A DNA stretch of 64,000 nt, from the NCBI GenBank assembly GCA_013001285.1, contig JABDMU010000031.1:1-64000 (forward strand). Reading direction: 5' to 3'. Below, piece by piece: positions 35,500 through 44,441 of the stretch (positions are counted from its first letter, which is position 1; every line of letters starts with the position of its first letter). The stretch is from Flavobacteriaceae bacterium. GTDB lineage: Bacteria > Bacteroidota > Bacteroidia > Flavobacteriales > Flavobacteriaceae. A program made the position numbers and the translations under genes. The notes beneath the pieces are model-generated. The model saw nothing but the letters and a program-made list of their open reading frames with translations. It ran no database searches and was not told the DNA's origin.

Positions 35500-35844
35500 A
35501 TGCTCGGTTTATTACTCATATTTTTTATCGGAAAGTACTTTTATGAATTGGCACAAGACTATTACAAACAGCGATGGTTATATGCAATTTTAGGAGTCGT
35601 TGTGTATTATGCTGCTGGTGCTGTATTTGGAATTATATTGGGTGTTGCCGATGTTTTTCTTGGCCTTGGAATAGATTGGGAGAATTCTTTTGGATGGAAC
35701 CTCGTAGGAATCCCAATTGGCATTGCTGCCGATTATGGGTTTTATATCCTTTTAAAACGAAAATGGGAAAGAGAAGTTGTTGTTCCAAAAGATGAGATCA
35801 TGGATATTGGTAAGCCCACAGATGATCTTGATCCTCCTTCTTAA
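35500..35844 (+). CDS. Small hypothetical membrane protein
   Basis: 114 aa, no family I recognise. Hydrophobic segments at about 1-11, 27-52 and 68-84 suggest two to three transmembrane helices, with a charged tail 'KRKWEREVVVPKDEIMDIGKPTDDLDPPS'. Same strand and 25 nt downstream of the GlmU-like gene, so likely co-transcribed. Its stop overlaps that of the convergent peptide-binding protein by 4 nt. Codon use looks normal. Confidence 0.75.
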   Translation: MLGLLLIFFIGKYFYELAQDYYKQRWLYAILGVVVYYAAGAVFGIILGVADVFLGLGIDWENSFGWNLVGIPIGIAADYGFYILLKRKWEREVVVPKDEIMDIGKPTDDLDPPS

Positions 35845-37433
35845 TTTTTTTGCACTCTTTTAAGGTCCAACAAATTAACAGGATTAATCCCCAATCCAGA
35901 AACATTTTTTCGTGTAAATCTAACTACTTCATCATAGAACATTGGCACAATAGGAGCTTTGGCCATAACTAAGGAATCCATTTTTGTATATATGATCTCC
36001 CTTTCCTTTGAATTGGTTTGTGTAAACGCTTGTTCATAGAGGCTGTCAAATTTTTCATTATTAAAATGTGTATAATTAGGACCATTCGGAGCAAAATTCC
36101 GACTATAATAAAGCGATAAGTAATTTTCAGCATCGGGATAATCAGCGATCCAACTTGCACGAAACATATCTAGTTTTCCATTCGCCTTAGAATCTTTTAA
36201 GCTTGAGGCTGGAATAACATCGACATCTACGATCAGTCCAGTTTTTTGGAGCTCCCTTTGAATGTATTCACAAAAGCTAAGATAATTACTTGTGGTTGTT
36301 AATACGAGTTTGGGTTCTTGATCACCAGTTTCTTGAATGTATTGATCAACTAATTGTTTGGCCAGTTCGGGTTTATATGAATATCCAATAGATTCGGAAT
36401 AACCAGGTAATCCTTTTGGGATAAAACCCCCAGAGGCTGGAATGCCAATGCCATTGCGCAAATAGGTCATCATTTTTTTTCGATCAAAGCCATGGTTAAC
36501 CGCTTTTCTAATAAGTTCCGATCGTATTTCAGGGACCTCACTGTCCATATAAAAAGCGAGATACTCTGTATTTAAATAGGGACCTCTTATCATATTCACC
36601 TCGCCTTGATAAAGCGCTCTTAAATGGCCGTCGGCTGTAAGTATTTCATCTTTATAGGAGGCGTCTAACCCTGAGACGAAATCGATGTTGCCTTGAGCAA
36701 ATTGGAGAAATTCACTTTGTTTATCCGGAAGAAACGTAACCGCAACAGCTTCAAGATAAGGTAAGTCGTTTTGATGCTCATCTTTTTCGAAATAGGCATG
36801 ATTTTTTCGAAATACCAGTTTGATATTTTCTTCCCAGCGCTTGAACTTAAATGGACCAGTTCCAATGGGATTTGATCGAAAATCTGAGCCATAATACTCA
36901 ACGATCTCGCGAGGAACAACCGAACAATATTTCATTCCCAGTAAACCAAGAAATGCGGGAAATGCTTGTTTTAACTCAATGAGAAAAACAGAATCATTTA
37001 CGGCTTTAAAACGTTTGACTTTGTTTAAGACCCAACTGCCTGGAGATGCCAGATTTTTATCAGTTAATCGATTTAAACTGTATTCAAAATCATAGGCAGA
37101 AACCGTTCTTGTTGAGTCTTTGCCAAATAAGTCATGCTTATGAAAATAAACATCAGATCGTAAAGTAAATTCATAAGTCTGTGCATCCTCAGATATTCGC
37201 CAATGTTTTGCAATACAAGGTTGGACATTTAAGTTATCATCCATTTGAACAAGGCCATTGAATAATTGATTTGTAGCCCAAATGTCTGCAAGATCTTTGG
37301 AAAACGCTGGATCTAAGGATCCTATGTTTTTATGTTCATTATATCTAAATACAGATTTTTCTGTAGTTTTTTTAGAATTACAATTTAAAAGTAATAGAAG
37401 CAGAAAAGGAAAAAAAAACTTTGGGAAAGGCAT
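35841..37433 (-). CDS. Peptide/nickel-type ABC substrate-binding lipoprotein (SBP family 5)
   Basis: 530 aa. Lipoprotein signal 'FPFLLLLLLNC' (Cys18). Family 5 features: 'GSLDPAFSKDLADIWATNQLFNGLVQMDDNLNVQPCIAKHW', 'YEFTLRSDVYFHKHD', 'NPIGTGPFKFKRWE', 'RKAVNHGFDRKKMM', 'DMFRASWIADYPDAENYLSLYYS'. These bind di- or oligopeptides and deliver them to Dpp/Opp permeases. No permease or ATPase gene adjoins it, so it is an orphan here. Transcribed alone, divergent from the small T9SS protein gene. Confidence 0.9.
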   Translation of the reverse strand: MPFPKFFFPFLLLLLLNCNSKKTTEKSVFRYNEHKNIGSLDPAFSKDLADIWATNQLFNGLVQMDDNLNVQPCIAKHWRISEDAQTYEFTLRSDVYFHKHDLFGKDSTRTVSAYDFEYSLNRLTDKNLASPGSWVLNKVKRFKAVNDSVFLIELKQAFPAFLGLLGMKYCSVVPREIVEYYGSDFRSNPIGTGPFKFKRWEENIKLVFRKNHAYFEKDEHQNDLPYLEAVAVTFLPDKQSEFLQFAQGNIDFVSGLDASYKDEILTADGHLRALYQGEVNMIRGPYLNTEYLAFYMDSEVPEIRSELIRKAVNHGFDRKKMMTYLRNGIGIPASGGFIPKGLPGYSESIGYSYKPELAKQLVDQYIQETGDQEPKLVLTTTSNYLSFCEYIQRELQKTGLIVDVDVIPASSLKDSKANGKLDMFRASWIADYPDAENYLSLYYSRNFAPNGPNYTHFNNEKFDSLYEQAFTQTNSKEREIIYTKMDSLVMAKAPIVPMFYDEVVRFTRKNVSGLGINPVNLLDLKRVQKN

Positions 37434-37494
37434 TTATGCTTTTAATTTGTGTAATTTTAAGTAATATAATAATTAATCCTAACTATATCTTCGT

Positions 37495-38307
37495 ATGAAA
37501 AAAAAATACTTCTTATTTTTTGTTAGTGTACTTTTGGCTTGCAATTTGTTTGGGCAGACTACAATTACGCATTCAAATACCGAAACCATAACCCCTGTAA
37601 ATACAGTAGCATGTCCAACTGAACCTACACAATATTTAAGAGCATTTGATCTTACGAATGAATTTGGCATTTCAACCGATTTTGAGATCATCGAAGTTGA
37701 GTTTGGTGTTGAGGTCTCAGAAACTACTGCTATCACCATGAATTTATATACCTCAGATAGTGTTAACCCTACAACGGCAACATTAACAAATATCTATACT
37801 GCTGCCGTTCCTGTTGGGATTGCAGAAGAAGGAACCGTTGTTTCTCATGTTTTAACCGCACCTGTTACAGTTCCATCTACAGCTATTATTGTTTTTGAAT
37901 TAGCAGAGGCAGTTGATGGTATTGTCTTTAGAATTGGGTCAAATATAGATGGACAGACCGCTCCGTCATGGTTGAGTTCTCCAACATGCGGTGCTGGAAC
38001 TGTTGACAGTTTTGGATTTACAAATCACTATGTAATTAATGTCATTGGAAATGAGATTCTAGGTGTTGATGAATTCAGCTTGAATACAATGTCTTTATAC
38101 CCTAATCCAACCTCAGATAAGATCACCATTGATATTCATGAGTCAGCAGAAGTAAAATCATTGGAGTTGTATAGTATTACCGGTCAATTAATAAATGCTA
38201 ATGTGCCTAGAGGTGTTTTAGACATGTCTAACTTGAACACTGGTATTTACTTCTTAAAAATGATTACAGCAAAAGGAATTACAACAAAGCGCATTACAAA
38301 GAAATAG
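37495..38307 (+). CDS. Small T9SS-secreted protein of unknown function
   Basis: 270 aa. Signal peptide 'KKYFLFFVSVLLACNLFGQ'. Residues about 20-185 form a Thr/Val-rich beta domain with two Cys ('NTVACPTEPTQYLRAFDLTNEFGI', 'SSPTCGAGTVDSFGF') that may form a disulphide. Residues about 195-270 are a type A sorting domain ('LSLYPNPTSDKITI'-like start, 'LELYSITGQLI', 'LNTGIYFLKMITAKGITTKRI'). Monocistronic, ended by a strong terminator. Role unknown. Confidence 0.88.
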   Translation: MKKKYFLFFVSVLLACNLFGQTTITHSNTETITPVNTVACPTEPTQYLRAFDLTNEFGISTDFEIIEVEFGVEVSETTAITMNLYTSDSVNPTTATLTNIYTAAVPVGIAEEGTVVSHVLTAPVTVPSTAIIVFELAEAVDGIVFRIGSNIDGQTAPSWLSSPTCGAGTVDSFGFTNHYVINVIGNEILGVDEFSLNTMSLYPNPTSDKITIDIHESAEVKSLELYSITGQLINANVPRGVLDMSNLNTGIYFLKMITAKGITTKRITKK

Positions 38308-38330
38308 ATCGCTTACAAATTAGAATTTTG

Positions 38331-38363
38331 AAAAGAGCATTTTTAGTTAAAATGCTCTTTTTT
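38331..38363 (+). terminator. Rho-independent terminator
   Basis: Perfect 13-bp stem AAAAGAGCATTTT (38331-38343) / AAAATGCTCTTTT (38349-38361), 5-nt loop, T tail, 23 nt after the T9SS gene stop. Confidence 0.92.
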
Positions 38364-38365
38364 AT

Positions 38366-38373
38366 TACCTTTG
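38366..38373 (+). promoter_or_regulatory. -7 promoter element of mtaB
   Basis: TACCTTTG, an exact TAnnTTTG match, directly after the upstream terminator and 19 nt before the mtaB ATG. Confidence 0.55.
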
Positions 38374-38392
38374 CACGCTTTATGTGTTGAAA

Positions 38393-39736
38393 ATGGATAC
38401 TAGAAAAAAAGTCGCATTTTATACTTTGGGTTGTAAGCTGAATTTTTCAGAGACATCTACTATAGCCCGCTCTTTTGAAGATGAAGGCTTTACTCGTGTC
38501 GATTTTTCTCATGCTGCAGATATATATGTGATCAATACCTGCTCAGTTACAGAAAATGCTGATAAACGTTTTAAAACTATTGTCAAACAAGCTCAAAAGT
38601 CTAATGCTGACGCCTTCATCATTGCCGTAGGTTGTTATGCACAATTACAACCCGAGGCGCTTGCAGATGTGAATGGTGTTGATTTGGTTTTAGGGGCAAC
38701 CGAAAAATTTAAGATCACTGATTATCTGAATGATTTGAGTAAGAATGATCGTGGAGAAGTACATTCCTGTGAAATATCAGATGCAGATTTCTATGTTGGA
38801 AGCTATTCTATTGGAGATCGAACTCGTGCTTTTTTAAAAGTTCAGGATGGCTGTGATTATAAATGCACTTACTGCACAATTCCATTGGCTCGTGGTATTT
38901 CTAGAAGTGACACTTTAAACAACGTTTTGCAAAATGCCAAAGAAATTTCGGCACAAGGTATTAAGGAAATTGTATTAACTGGAGTCAATATAGGCGATTA
39001 TGGAAAAGGCGAATTCGGGAACAAAAAACACGAGCATACATTTTTAGAACTTGTTGAAGCTTTAGATAAGGTGGAAGGTGTGGAGCGTGTTAGAATTTCT
39101 TCGATTGAACCTAATTTATTGAAGAATGAGACTATAAATTTTGTCGCGAACAGCGCATCTTTCGTTCCTCATTTTCATATTCCCTTACAAAGTGGAAGCA
39201 ATGTCTTGTTAAAATTAATGCGTCGTAGATACATGAAAGAACTTTATGTTGAACGCGTAAACGAGATAAAACTGAAAATGCCTCATGCTTGCATAGGCGT
39301 TGATGTTATTGTTGGTTTCCCTGGTGAGACTGACGAACATTTTCTTGAGACCTATAATTTTTTAAATGCATTGGATATTTCTTATTTACATGTCTTTACC
39401 TATTCGGAAAGACCGAATACAATAGCTGCTGAAATGGAGCATGTTGTTCCTAAAAATATACGATCTAAACGCAGTAAAATGCTGCGAGGCTTGTCGGTGA
39501 AAAAACGACGAGCGTTTTATGAAAGCCAGCTGGGAACAATTCGAACGGTCCTCTTTGAATCCGAAAATAAAGCAGGCTATATTCACGGATTCACAGAAAA
39601 TTATATAAAAGTAAAAATGCCTTGGAACCCAGAACTGATCAATACTTTACATCAAGTTCGGTTAACTGAAATTGATACTGATGGTTTGGTGAGGTTCGAT
39701 TTTGTGCCGGCCTATGAAGCATCTGTTGCTTTCTAA
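38393..39736 (+). CDS. mtaB: tRNA t6A37 methylthiotransferase MtaB
   Basis: Radical-SAM enzyme adding a methylthio group to t6A37 of tRNA. I chose ATG 38393 (447 aa); a GTG lies 9 nt upstream in frame. N-terminal cluster cysteines in 'YTLGCKLNFSE', 'INTCSVTENADK' and 'AVGCYAQ'; radical-SAM CxxxCxxC in 'VQDGCDYKCTYCTIPLARG'; 'LTGVNIGDYG', 'VRISSIEPN', 'HFHIPLQSGSNVLLKLMRRRY'; TRAM-like C-terminus. MtaB rather than MiaB is favoured by the 'TLGCKLN' opening and 'GVNIGDYG'. Ends at a terminator shared with the convergent acetyltransferase. Confidence 0.93.
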   Translation: MDTRKKVAFYTLGCKLNFSETSTIARSFEDEGFTRVDFSHAADIYVINTCSVTENADKRFKTIVKQAQKSNADAFIIAVGCYAQLQPEALADVNGVDLVLGATEKFKITDYLNDLSKNDRGEVHSCEISDADFYVGSYSIGDRTRAFLKVQDGCDYKCTYCTIPLARGISRSDTLNNVLQNAKEISAQGIKEIVLTGVNIGDYGKGEFGNKKHEHTFLELVEALDKVEGVERVRISSIEPNLLKNETINFVANSASFVPHFHIPLQSGSNVLLKLMRRRYMKELYVERVNEIKLKMPHACIGVDVIVGFPGETDEHFLETYNFLNALDISYLHVFTYSERPNTIAAEMEHVVPKNIRSKRSKMLRGLSVKKRRAFYESQLGTIRTVLFESENKAGYIHGFTENYIKVKMPWNPELINTLHQVRLTEIDTDGLVRFDFVPAYEASVAF

Positions 39737-39789
39737 AAGAAGGAAAAGCATTTTTAATATTTTAGTGCTCCAACAAAATAATAAATTAA

Positions 39790-39813
39790 AAAAGCGACCC
39801 GGAGGTCGCTTTT
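39790..39813. terminator. Bidirectional terminator
   Basis: 10-bp stem AAAAGCGACC (39790-39799) / GGTCGCTTTT (39804-39813), 4-nt loop, between convergent mtaB and the small acetyltransferase gene. Confidence 0.85.
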
Positions 39814-39814
39814 A

Positions 39815-40111
39815 TTATATTCTTAAACCAACTGGCAGCATACTTTTATACCGTCGGTTTTTTCTAATGAATTTCGCTATAGGTGGACTTGTTGGTACCA
39901 CACTGATATTGCGCTCTTGAATATTTTCCATCACTAATTTTAAAAAATCTTCAACAAATTCATCTGATTTAACATCGTCAGGTACAATTAACTTTGTTAA
40001 AAAGATTTTTCGTTCTTGTAAGGAGTATTCAATTTTGGCAAGTTGATCATCAACTTTTAATTCAAACTGGCGTAGAAATTCATTGTCAATAAGTTCTGCT
40101 GCATCAATCAT
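39815..40111 (-). CDS. Small GCN5-related N-acetyltransferase (NATD1/YidJ type)
   Basis: 98 aa, the usual size of this minimal GNAT family (PF14542). 'IDNEFLRQFELKVDDQLAKIEYSLQERKIFLTKLIVPDD' followed by a helix and 'ISVVPTSPPIAKFIRKNRRYKSMLPVGLRI' matches the family layout: a mixed sheet and a short CoA-binding end. The classical Q/RxxGxG/A loop is not evident, so activity is uncertain. Divergent from the hydrolase gene; a -7 element TAAATTTG lies at 40166-40173. Confidence 0.7.
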   Translation of the reverse strand: MIDAAELIDNEFLRQFELKVDDQLAKIEYSLQERKIFLTKLIVPDDVKSDEFVEDFLKLVMENIQERNISVVPTSPPIAKFIRKNRRYKSMLPVGLRI

Positions 40112-40152
40112 AATTAGTCTGTTTTATACAATGGAGAACAATCTATTTTGCA

Positions 40153-40173
40153 TAGATTTGTGGTACAAATTTA
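40153..40173. promoter_or_regulatory. Divergent overlapping promoters
   Basis: Plus strand TAGATTTG at 40153-40160 faces the hydrolase gene; minus strand TAAATTTG at 40166-40173 faces the acetyltransferase gene. Both match TAnnTTTG exactly and lie 5 bp apart, so polymerases on the two promoters would compete. Confidence 0.5.
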
Positions 40174-40219
40174 CAAAAAAAAACGCAATATACCATAGAT
40201 AAAGACACCTTAATTGCTT

Positions 40220-40882
40220 ATGAACCAAGAGTTAATTCACGTCTATTTTATGCCTGGGATGGCTGCAAGTTCATCCATATTTGAATATATAAAATTACCG
40301 GAATCTCAATATAAAATTCACTTGCTCGATTGGATATTGCCAACAAAGGATGAATCTATTGTGTCTTATGCCGAACGCATGTCTGAAAAAATAGAACATT
40401 CGAATAGTGTTTTATTAGGCGTGAGCTTCGGAGGTATATTGGTTCAGGAAATGAGCAAGTTTCTCAAATTGAAGAAGTTGATCATTGTTTCAAGTGTAAA
40501 AAGCCACGCAGAACTCCCTAAGAGAATGAAAATTCTTAGAGCGACACGAGCCTATCATTTGATTCCAACACGACTGGCGAAAAATGTAGATGCTTTGGCC
40601 AAATACGCTTTTGGTAAAACCATTACACGTCGTATTGAGCTCTATAAGAAATACCTCTCTATGAACAATAAACAGTATCTGGATTGGGCCATAAAGGAGA
40701 TGATATGCTGGCAGAAAACAGAGATTGAACATGAAGTCATTCACATTCATGGTGATAAGGATGCCGTATTCCCCATATCTCATATCAAAAACTGCATTAT
40801 TGTTAAAAATGGAACTCATATCATGATCATCAACAAATACAAATGGTTTAATGAGAACCTGCCATCACTGATAATGCGTTAA
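40220..40882 (+). CDS. Alpha/beta hydrolase
   Basis: 220 aa from ATG 40220 (a TTG lies 6 nt upstream). The fold is read from 'VYFMPGMAAS' (oxyanion region), nucleophile elbow 'LGVSFGG' with Ser69, acid 'HGDKDAVFP' and base His in 'NGTHIMIIN'. Compact, with a helical lid around 100-160 ('RATRAYHLIPTRLAKNVDALAKYAFG'). The substrate is unknown; a small-molecule ester or thioester is plausible. The next gene, a lytic transglycosylase on the same strand, begins 59 nt later. Confidence 0.85.
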   Translation: MNQELIHVYFMPGMAASSSIFEYIKLPESQYKIHLLDWILPTKDESIVSYAERMSEKIEHSNSVLLGVSFGGILVQEMSKFLKLKKLIIVSSVKSHAELPKRMKILRATRAYHLIPTRLAKNVDALAKYAFGKTITRRIELYKKYLSMNNKQYLDWAIKEMICWQKTEIEHEVIHIHGDKDAVFPISHIKNCIIVKNGTHIMIINKYKWFNENLPSLIMR

Positions 40883-40941
40883 ATATTCCTGCTTTATTGT
40901 ATTTTTTATTAAATTTAGAGCCTATTAAACTTTTAAAAATT

Positions 40942-41868
40942 ATGAAGACAATTAAAACCCTCTTGGCTATTGTCGGATTATTAAGTTTATCTGGGCTGTT
41001 AATATTTGCAGTTCAAGATGCTCCAAGTGATGACAATTTAGAAAAGAAGATCATAAACGATTATAATGTTTATGCCCTTAATGTGCCGGCAAATCTAGAT
41101 TTCGCTGGTGAAGCACTACCGCTTGATAATCCTGATATTTTAGAACGTATGGACCGCGAATTATTGGTCAATACCTATTGGCAATCTAACGGATTGCTCA
41201 TGTTCAAGCGTGCAAACAAGTATTTTCCTATTATCGAGCCCATCTTAGAAGAGTATGGAGTTCCTGAAGATTTTAAATATCTGGCCGTTATTGAAAGTGG
41301 ACTGCAGAATGTAACATCACCTGCGGGTGCCAAGGGCTTCTGGCAAATCATGAAAGCAACAGGACGTGAAAACGGTCTGGAGATCAACAATAATGTAGAC
41401 GAACGCTATAATTTAGAATTGGCCACCAAAGTTGCCTGTCAATACCTTTTAAAGGCTAAAGAACGTTTCGGTTCATGGACCCTAGCTGCAGCCTCTTATA
41501 ATGCTGGTGTGGCTGGCGTGTCAAGACGATTAAACGATCAAGGTGTCAATACCTATTATGACCTTCTTCTAGGTGAAGAAACAGGGCGCTATATTTTTAG
41601 AATTGTGGCCTTAAAAGAAATCTTGGGTAATCCGGAGCAATACGGATTTAATTTTAGACATAAAGATCTATATTCAGGTGTACCAACTTATAAAGTTGAA
41701 GTAGATACGGCAGTGACCGACTTCGTTCAATTTGCAAAAAAGTTTGGTATTAATTATAAAATATTGAAGCTTCATAATCCTTGGCTGCGTGAAAAGCACT
41801 TAAATAATAACTCACGAAAGCCCTATTTAATTGATATTCCTAAGGAGGGTTATTATTCAAATCCTTAG
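40942..41868 (+). CDS. Lytic transglycosylase (SLT/MltD-like)
   Basis: 308 aa from ATG 40942 ('MKTIKTLLAIVGLLSLSGLLIFAVQ', signal peptide); the open frame extends further upstream only through a non-signal stretch. SLT domain about 95-240 with catalytic Glu118 in 'YLAVIESGLQ', 'SPAGAKGFWQIMKATG', 'AAASYNAGVAGV'. The C-terminal 'DTAVTDFVQFAKKFGINYKILKLHNPWL' is LysM-like. It cleaves peptidoglycan glycan strands in the periplasm. The cardiolipin synthase ATG follows 1 nt after its stop, so the two are coupled. Confidence 0.92.
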   Translation: MKTIKTLLAIVGLLSLSGLLIFAVQDAPSDDNLEKKIINDYNVYALNVPANLDFAGEALPLDNPDILERMDRELLVNTYWQSNGLLMFKRANKYFPIIEPILEEYGVPEDFKYLAVIESGLQNVTSPAGAKGFWQIMKATGRENGLEINNNVDERYNLELATKVACQYLLKAKERFGSWTLAAASYNAGVAGVSRRLNDQGVNTYYDLLLGEETGRYIFRIVALKEILGNPEQYGFNFRHKDLYSGVPTYKVEVDTAVTDFVQFAKKFGINYKILKLHNPWLREKHLNNNSRKPYLIDIPKEGYYSNP

Positions 41869-41869
41869 A

Positions 41870-43321
41870 ATGGATTTTCTAAAAGATAATTTTTGGACCA
41901 TTCTAATTGTTTTAAACTATATCATTGCGATATCAGCAGCGTTTACTATTCTGCTTAAGAATATCAACCCAACAAAGACCCTATCTTATCTTTTAATATT
42001 AGCTGTTTTTCCGTTTTTAGGCTTGATCGTTTATTATTTTTTCGGGCAAGAGTATCGAAAAAATAAAATATTTAGCAGGAAAAATATTCATAATCAAAGT
42101 GTCATTAAAAAAGTTCAAGAATCCCTTGAATTAGACAGTTATGAATTAGAGAAATTTGATGAATTGCTTGATGAAAAATCAAAGCTTATCAAGCTTCTTC
42201 ACAATAATGAGAAATCAAAGCTAACCATTAATAACAAAGTTGATCTCCTAAAAAATGGAGAAGAAAAATTTAAATTTTTGTTAGCTGATTTAAAGGAAGC
42301 CAAAGAACATATACATCTAGAATATTATATATTAAAAGATGATAAAATTGGATCAAAGATCATTAACATATTATGTCAAAAGGCAGAAGAAGGTTTGTCC
42401 GTGCGACTATCATTTGATGATGTAGGAAGTAAAATTTCTTCAAAAGCGAAACAAAAACTAAAAAAAAGTGGGGTTTCGTTTTTCGCATTTATGCCTGTAA
42501 AATTTCCAAAATTTACTGGTAAAATGAATTATAGAAACCATCGAAAAATTGCTGTAATTGATGGTAGAATTGGATATGTTGGTGGCATAAATATTTCGGA
42601 TACCTATATAAATTATGATGACTCAAAGAATTATTGGAGAGATATACATTTAAGAATTGAAGGTAATGCCGTAAGCTCGCTTCAAATTTTATTTTTAACA
42701 ACATGGAATTTCGTTTCCAATAATACAATTGACATCAACCCTAAACTATTTCCTAAGATTATCACAAAAAGTGATGTTCCTGTTCAAATTGCGGCTAGTG
42801 GACCAGATACAGACTGGGCAAACATAATGGAGTCCATTTTTTCCGCAATCACTAATGCAGAGGACTATATCTACATAACAAGCCCATATTTTATCCCAAA
42901 TGATGAAATTATTCTTGCTTTAGTAGTTGCTGCAAGGTCAGATATTGATGTTAAGATCATTATCCCAAAAGATTCAGATTCATGGACAGCACAATATGCC
43001 ACAAATTCATATATAGAAGGACTTTTAGAAGCAAATGTTGGTATCTATAGGTATGAAAAAGGGTTTATTCATTCTAAAACGATGGTTGTGGATGACGTTT
43101 TTAGTTCTGTTGGAACTGCTAATATGGATTACAGAAGTTTTAACATTAATTTTGAAGTTAATGCGTTGATCTATCATAAACCAACAGCACAAGCATTAAA
43201 AGAAATTGTTGAACTAGATTTAGAGCACTGTGAAGAAGTTAATTACGAGGATTGGATGAATAGACCCAATATTGATAAATTAAAAGAATCCTTTTGCCGA
43301 CTATGGGCACCTTTGCTTTAA
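41870..43321 (+). CDS. cls: Cardiolipin synthase (phospholipase D family)
   Basis: 483 aa from ATG 41870, 1 nt after the previous stop. Two N-terminal transmembrane helices (about 9-28 and 38-57, 'FPFLGLIVYYFFGQEYRKN'). Two PLD/HKD catalytic motifs: 'HRKIAVIDGRIGYVGG' from residue 224 and 'HSKTMVVDDVFSSVGTAN' from residue 401. It condenses two phosphatidylglycerols into cardiolipin at the inner membrane. The gene looks more A/T-rich by eye than its neighbours. No terminator is evident downstream. Confidence 0.93.
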   Translation: MDFLKDNFWTILIVLNYIIAISAAFTILLKNINPTKTLSYLLILAVFPFLGLIVYYFFGQEYRKNKIFSRKNIHNQSVIKKVQESLELDSYELEKFDELLDEKSKLIKLLHNNEKSKLTINNKVDLLKNGEEKFKFLLADLKEAKEHIHLEYYILKDDKIGSKIINILCQKAEEGLSVRLSFDDVGSKISSKAKQKLKKSGVSFFAFMPVKFPKFTGKMNYRNHRKIAVIDGRIGYVGGINISDTYINYDDSKNYWRDIHLRIEGNAVSSLQILFLTTWNFVSNNTIDINPKLFPKIITKSDVPVQIAASGPDTDWANIMESIFSAITNAEDYIYITSPYFIPNDEIILALVVAARSDIDVKIIIPKDSDSWTAQYATNSYIEGLLEANVGIYRYEKGFIHSKTMVVDDVFSSVGTANMDYRSFNINFEVNALIYHKPTAQALKEIVELDLEHCEEVNYEDWMNRPNIDKLKESFCRLWAPLL

Positions 43322-43438
43322 ATGGCTCTAGCCAACTTATAAAAAAGCAGTTGGCCATATAGAACGAGATGAGCGAAAAACTTGCAAGAAATTTACTATG
43401 TGCTATAAAAACATGAGAAATCAAACATGAATCATGCG

Positions 43439-44011
43439 TTATCTCCGTTTTGAAGGACGATGCTGTCTATGACCTCCAAAATGCTGATTTGGAATAGAAG
43501 CTTTCTTCATTTGTTGCTTCATCATTTTAATCTGATCGGCCAACATACCACGTTTATCTAATTTTTGAGCTTCAGATAATAATTTGTTCGCCTCTTGTTT
43601 TCTTCTTTTACTGAAGGCAATTCCAGCCAAATTCAACTTAACCATAGCAACATCATGATCCATTGACAAACCGAAGTTTAATGCGGTTTTAAAGTATTTT
43701 TCAGCTTCATTCATATTTGTTTGGGATACCATAATGCCTTTGAGGTAATTGTAATATCCTTGTTGTTTTTTGGTGAGCGCTGAAGCTGGATTATTGATTT
43801 TATCAAGCCATTTGTTAGCCCCTGGAAAATCCTGTTTACGCAATCTTAGAAAGGCCAAAAGAATAAATTCATTCTTAAAGTATAAGAACACAAAAATTGA
43901 AGAAAGCAATATGAACATGATGCCGTTACCAATATAGCCCTCCGTAAACTGATATACAGCATAAGCAATGATCAATAATGCTATGACTAATTTTATATTT
44001 TTGTTGTACAT
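43439..44011 (-). CDS. Membrane-anchored TPR-like protein
   Basis: 190 aa from ATG 44011 ('MYNKNIKLVIALLIIAYAVYQF'); the frame upstream extends through the promoter. Two transmembrane helices at about 7-25 and 29-47, then a helical domain about 50-165 with TPR-like pairs ('KKQQGYYNYLKGIMVSQTNMNEAEKYFKTALNFGL', 'AMVKLNLAGIAFSKRRKQEANKLLSEAQKL'). The tail is basic ('GGHRQHRPSKRR'). Probably a scaffold; function unknown. A -7 element TACCTTTG precedes it, divergent from rpmH. Confidence 0.75.
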   Translation of the reverse strand: MYNKNIKLVIALLIIAYAVYQFTEGYIGNGIMFILLSSIFVFLYFKNEFILLAFLRLRKQDFPGANKWLDKINNPASALTKKQQGYYNYLKGIMVSQTNMNEAEKYFKTALNFGLSMDHDVAMVKLNLAGIAFSKRRKQEANKLLSEAQKLDKRGMLADQIKMMKQQMKKASIPNQHFGGHRQHRPSKRR

Positions 44012-44035
44012 TTTTCCACTTTGAAATTGAGAATG

Positions 44036-44069
44036 CAAAGGTAGTAAAAACAATTATAAATAATTTCAA
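44036..44069 (-). promoter_or_regulatory. Promoter of the TPR-like gene
   Basis: Minus strand TTG (44067-44069), 23-nt spacer, TACCTTTG (44036-44043), 24 nt before the ATG at 44011. The spacer is at the long end of the accepted range. Confidence 0.5.
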
Positions 44070-44077
44070 TTTTAGGT

Positions 44078-44107
44078 TTGTGAAATAAAAAAGCCTTTGT
44101 ATATTTG
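44078..44107 (+). promoter_or_regulatory. Promoter of rpmH
   Basis: TTG (44078-44080), 19-nt spacer, TATATTTG (44100-44107). Full consensus match, giving an untranslated leader of about 60 nt before the rpmH ATG. The leader contains GGGGTAGCC...GGGTC segments. Confidence 0.75.
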
Positions 44108-44175
44108 CGCCACCTTTTTGGGGTAGCCTCATAGGGTCTTATAAATAGAAATTACGATATTAAAGATACAGTATA

Positions 44176-44334
44176 ATGAAAAGAACGTTTCAACCATCGA
44201 AAAGAAAGAGAAGAAACAAACACGGTTTTAGAGAGAGAATGGCTTCTGTAAGTGGAAGAAAGGTCCTGGCACGTCGTCGTGCTAAGGGTAGAAAGAAAAT
44301 CTCTGTATCTTCTGAATTAAGACATAAAAAATAA
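44176..44334 (+). CDS. rpmH: 50S ribosomal protein L34
   Basis: 52 aa, strongly basic: opens '[18 protein letters not shown]', then '[29 protein letters not shown]'. This is the complete L34 signature. In many bacteria rpmH is beside dnaA/rnpA; here neither is present, so this is not an origin region. Consensus promoter upstream, terminator downstream. Confidence 0.97.
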   Translation: MKRTFQPSKRKRRNKHGFRERMASVSGRKVLARRRAKGRKKISVSSELRHKK

Positions 44335-44357
44335 TGATTAACAATTGTTAATATATA

Positions 44358-44388
44358 AAAGGTGTTACTGGTCGTAACGCCTTTTTTT
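44358..44388 (+). terminator. Rho-independent terminator of rpmH
   Basis: Stem AAAGGTGTTAC / GTAACGCCTTT (one G-U pair), 5-nt loop, seven-T tail, 24 nt after the rpmH stop. Confidence 0.88.
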
Positions 44389-44441
44389 GTATCCCAATGT
44401 TAACTATTTTTGAAAAATTTTAAAGAAACGACACAAAAAAA

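Noticed and set aside
41870-43321. Lateral acquisition of the cardiolipin synthase gene because it looks A/T-rich
   Set aside because: The difference is by eye only, the gene is coupled to the lytic transglycosylase by 1 nt, and no mobile-element traces flank it.
43331-43355. Inverted repeat GCCAACT...AGTTGGC after the cardiolipin synthase gene
   Set aside because: Long 11-nt A-rich loop and no T run on either strand, so not accepted as a terminator; may be chance.
44054-44441. Possible chromosome origin suggested by rpmH
   Set aside because: No dnaA, rnpA, dnaN or DnaA-box cluster; rpmH is simply located beside carB here.
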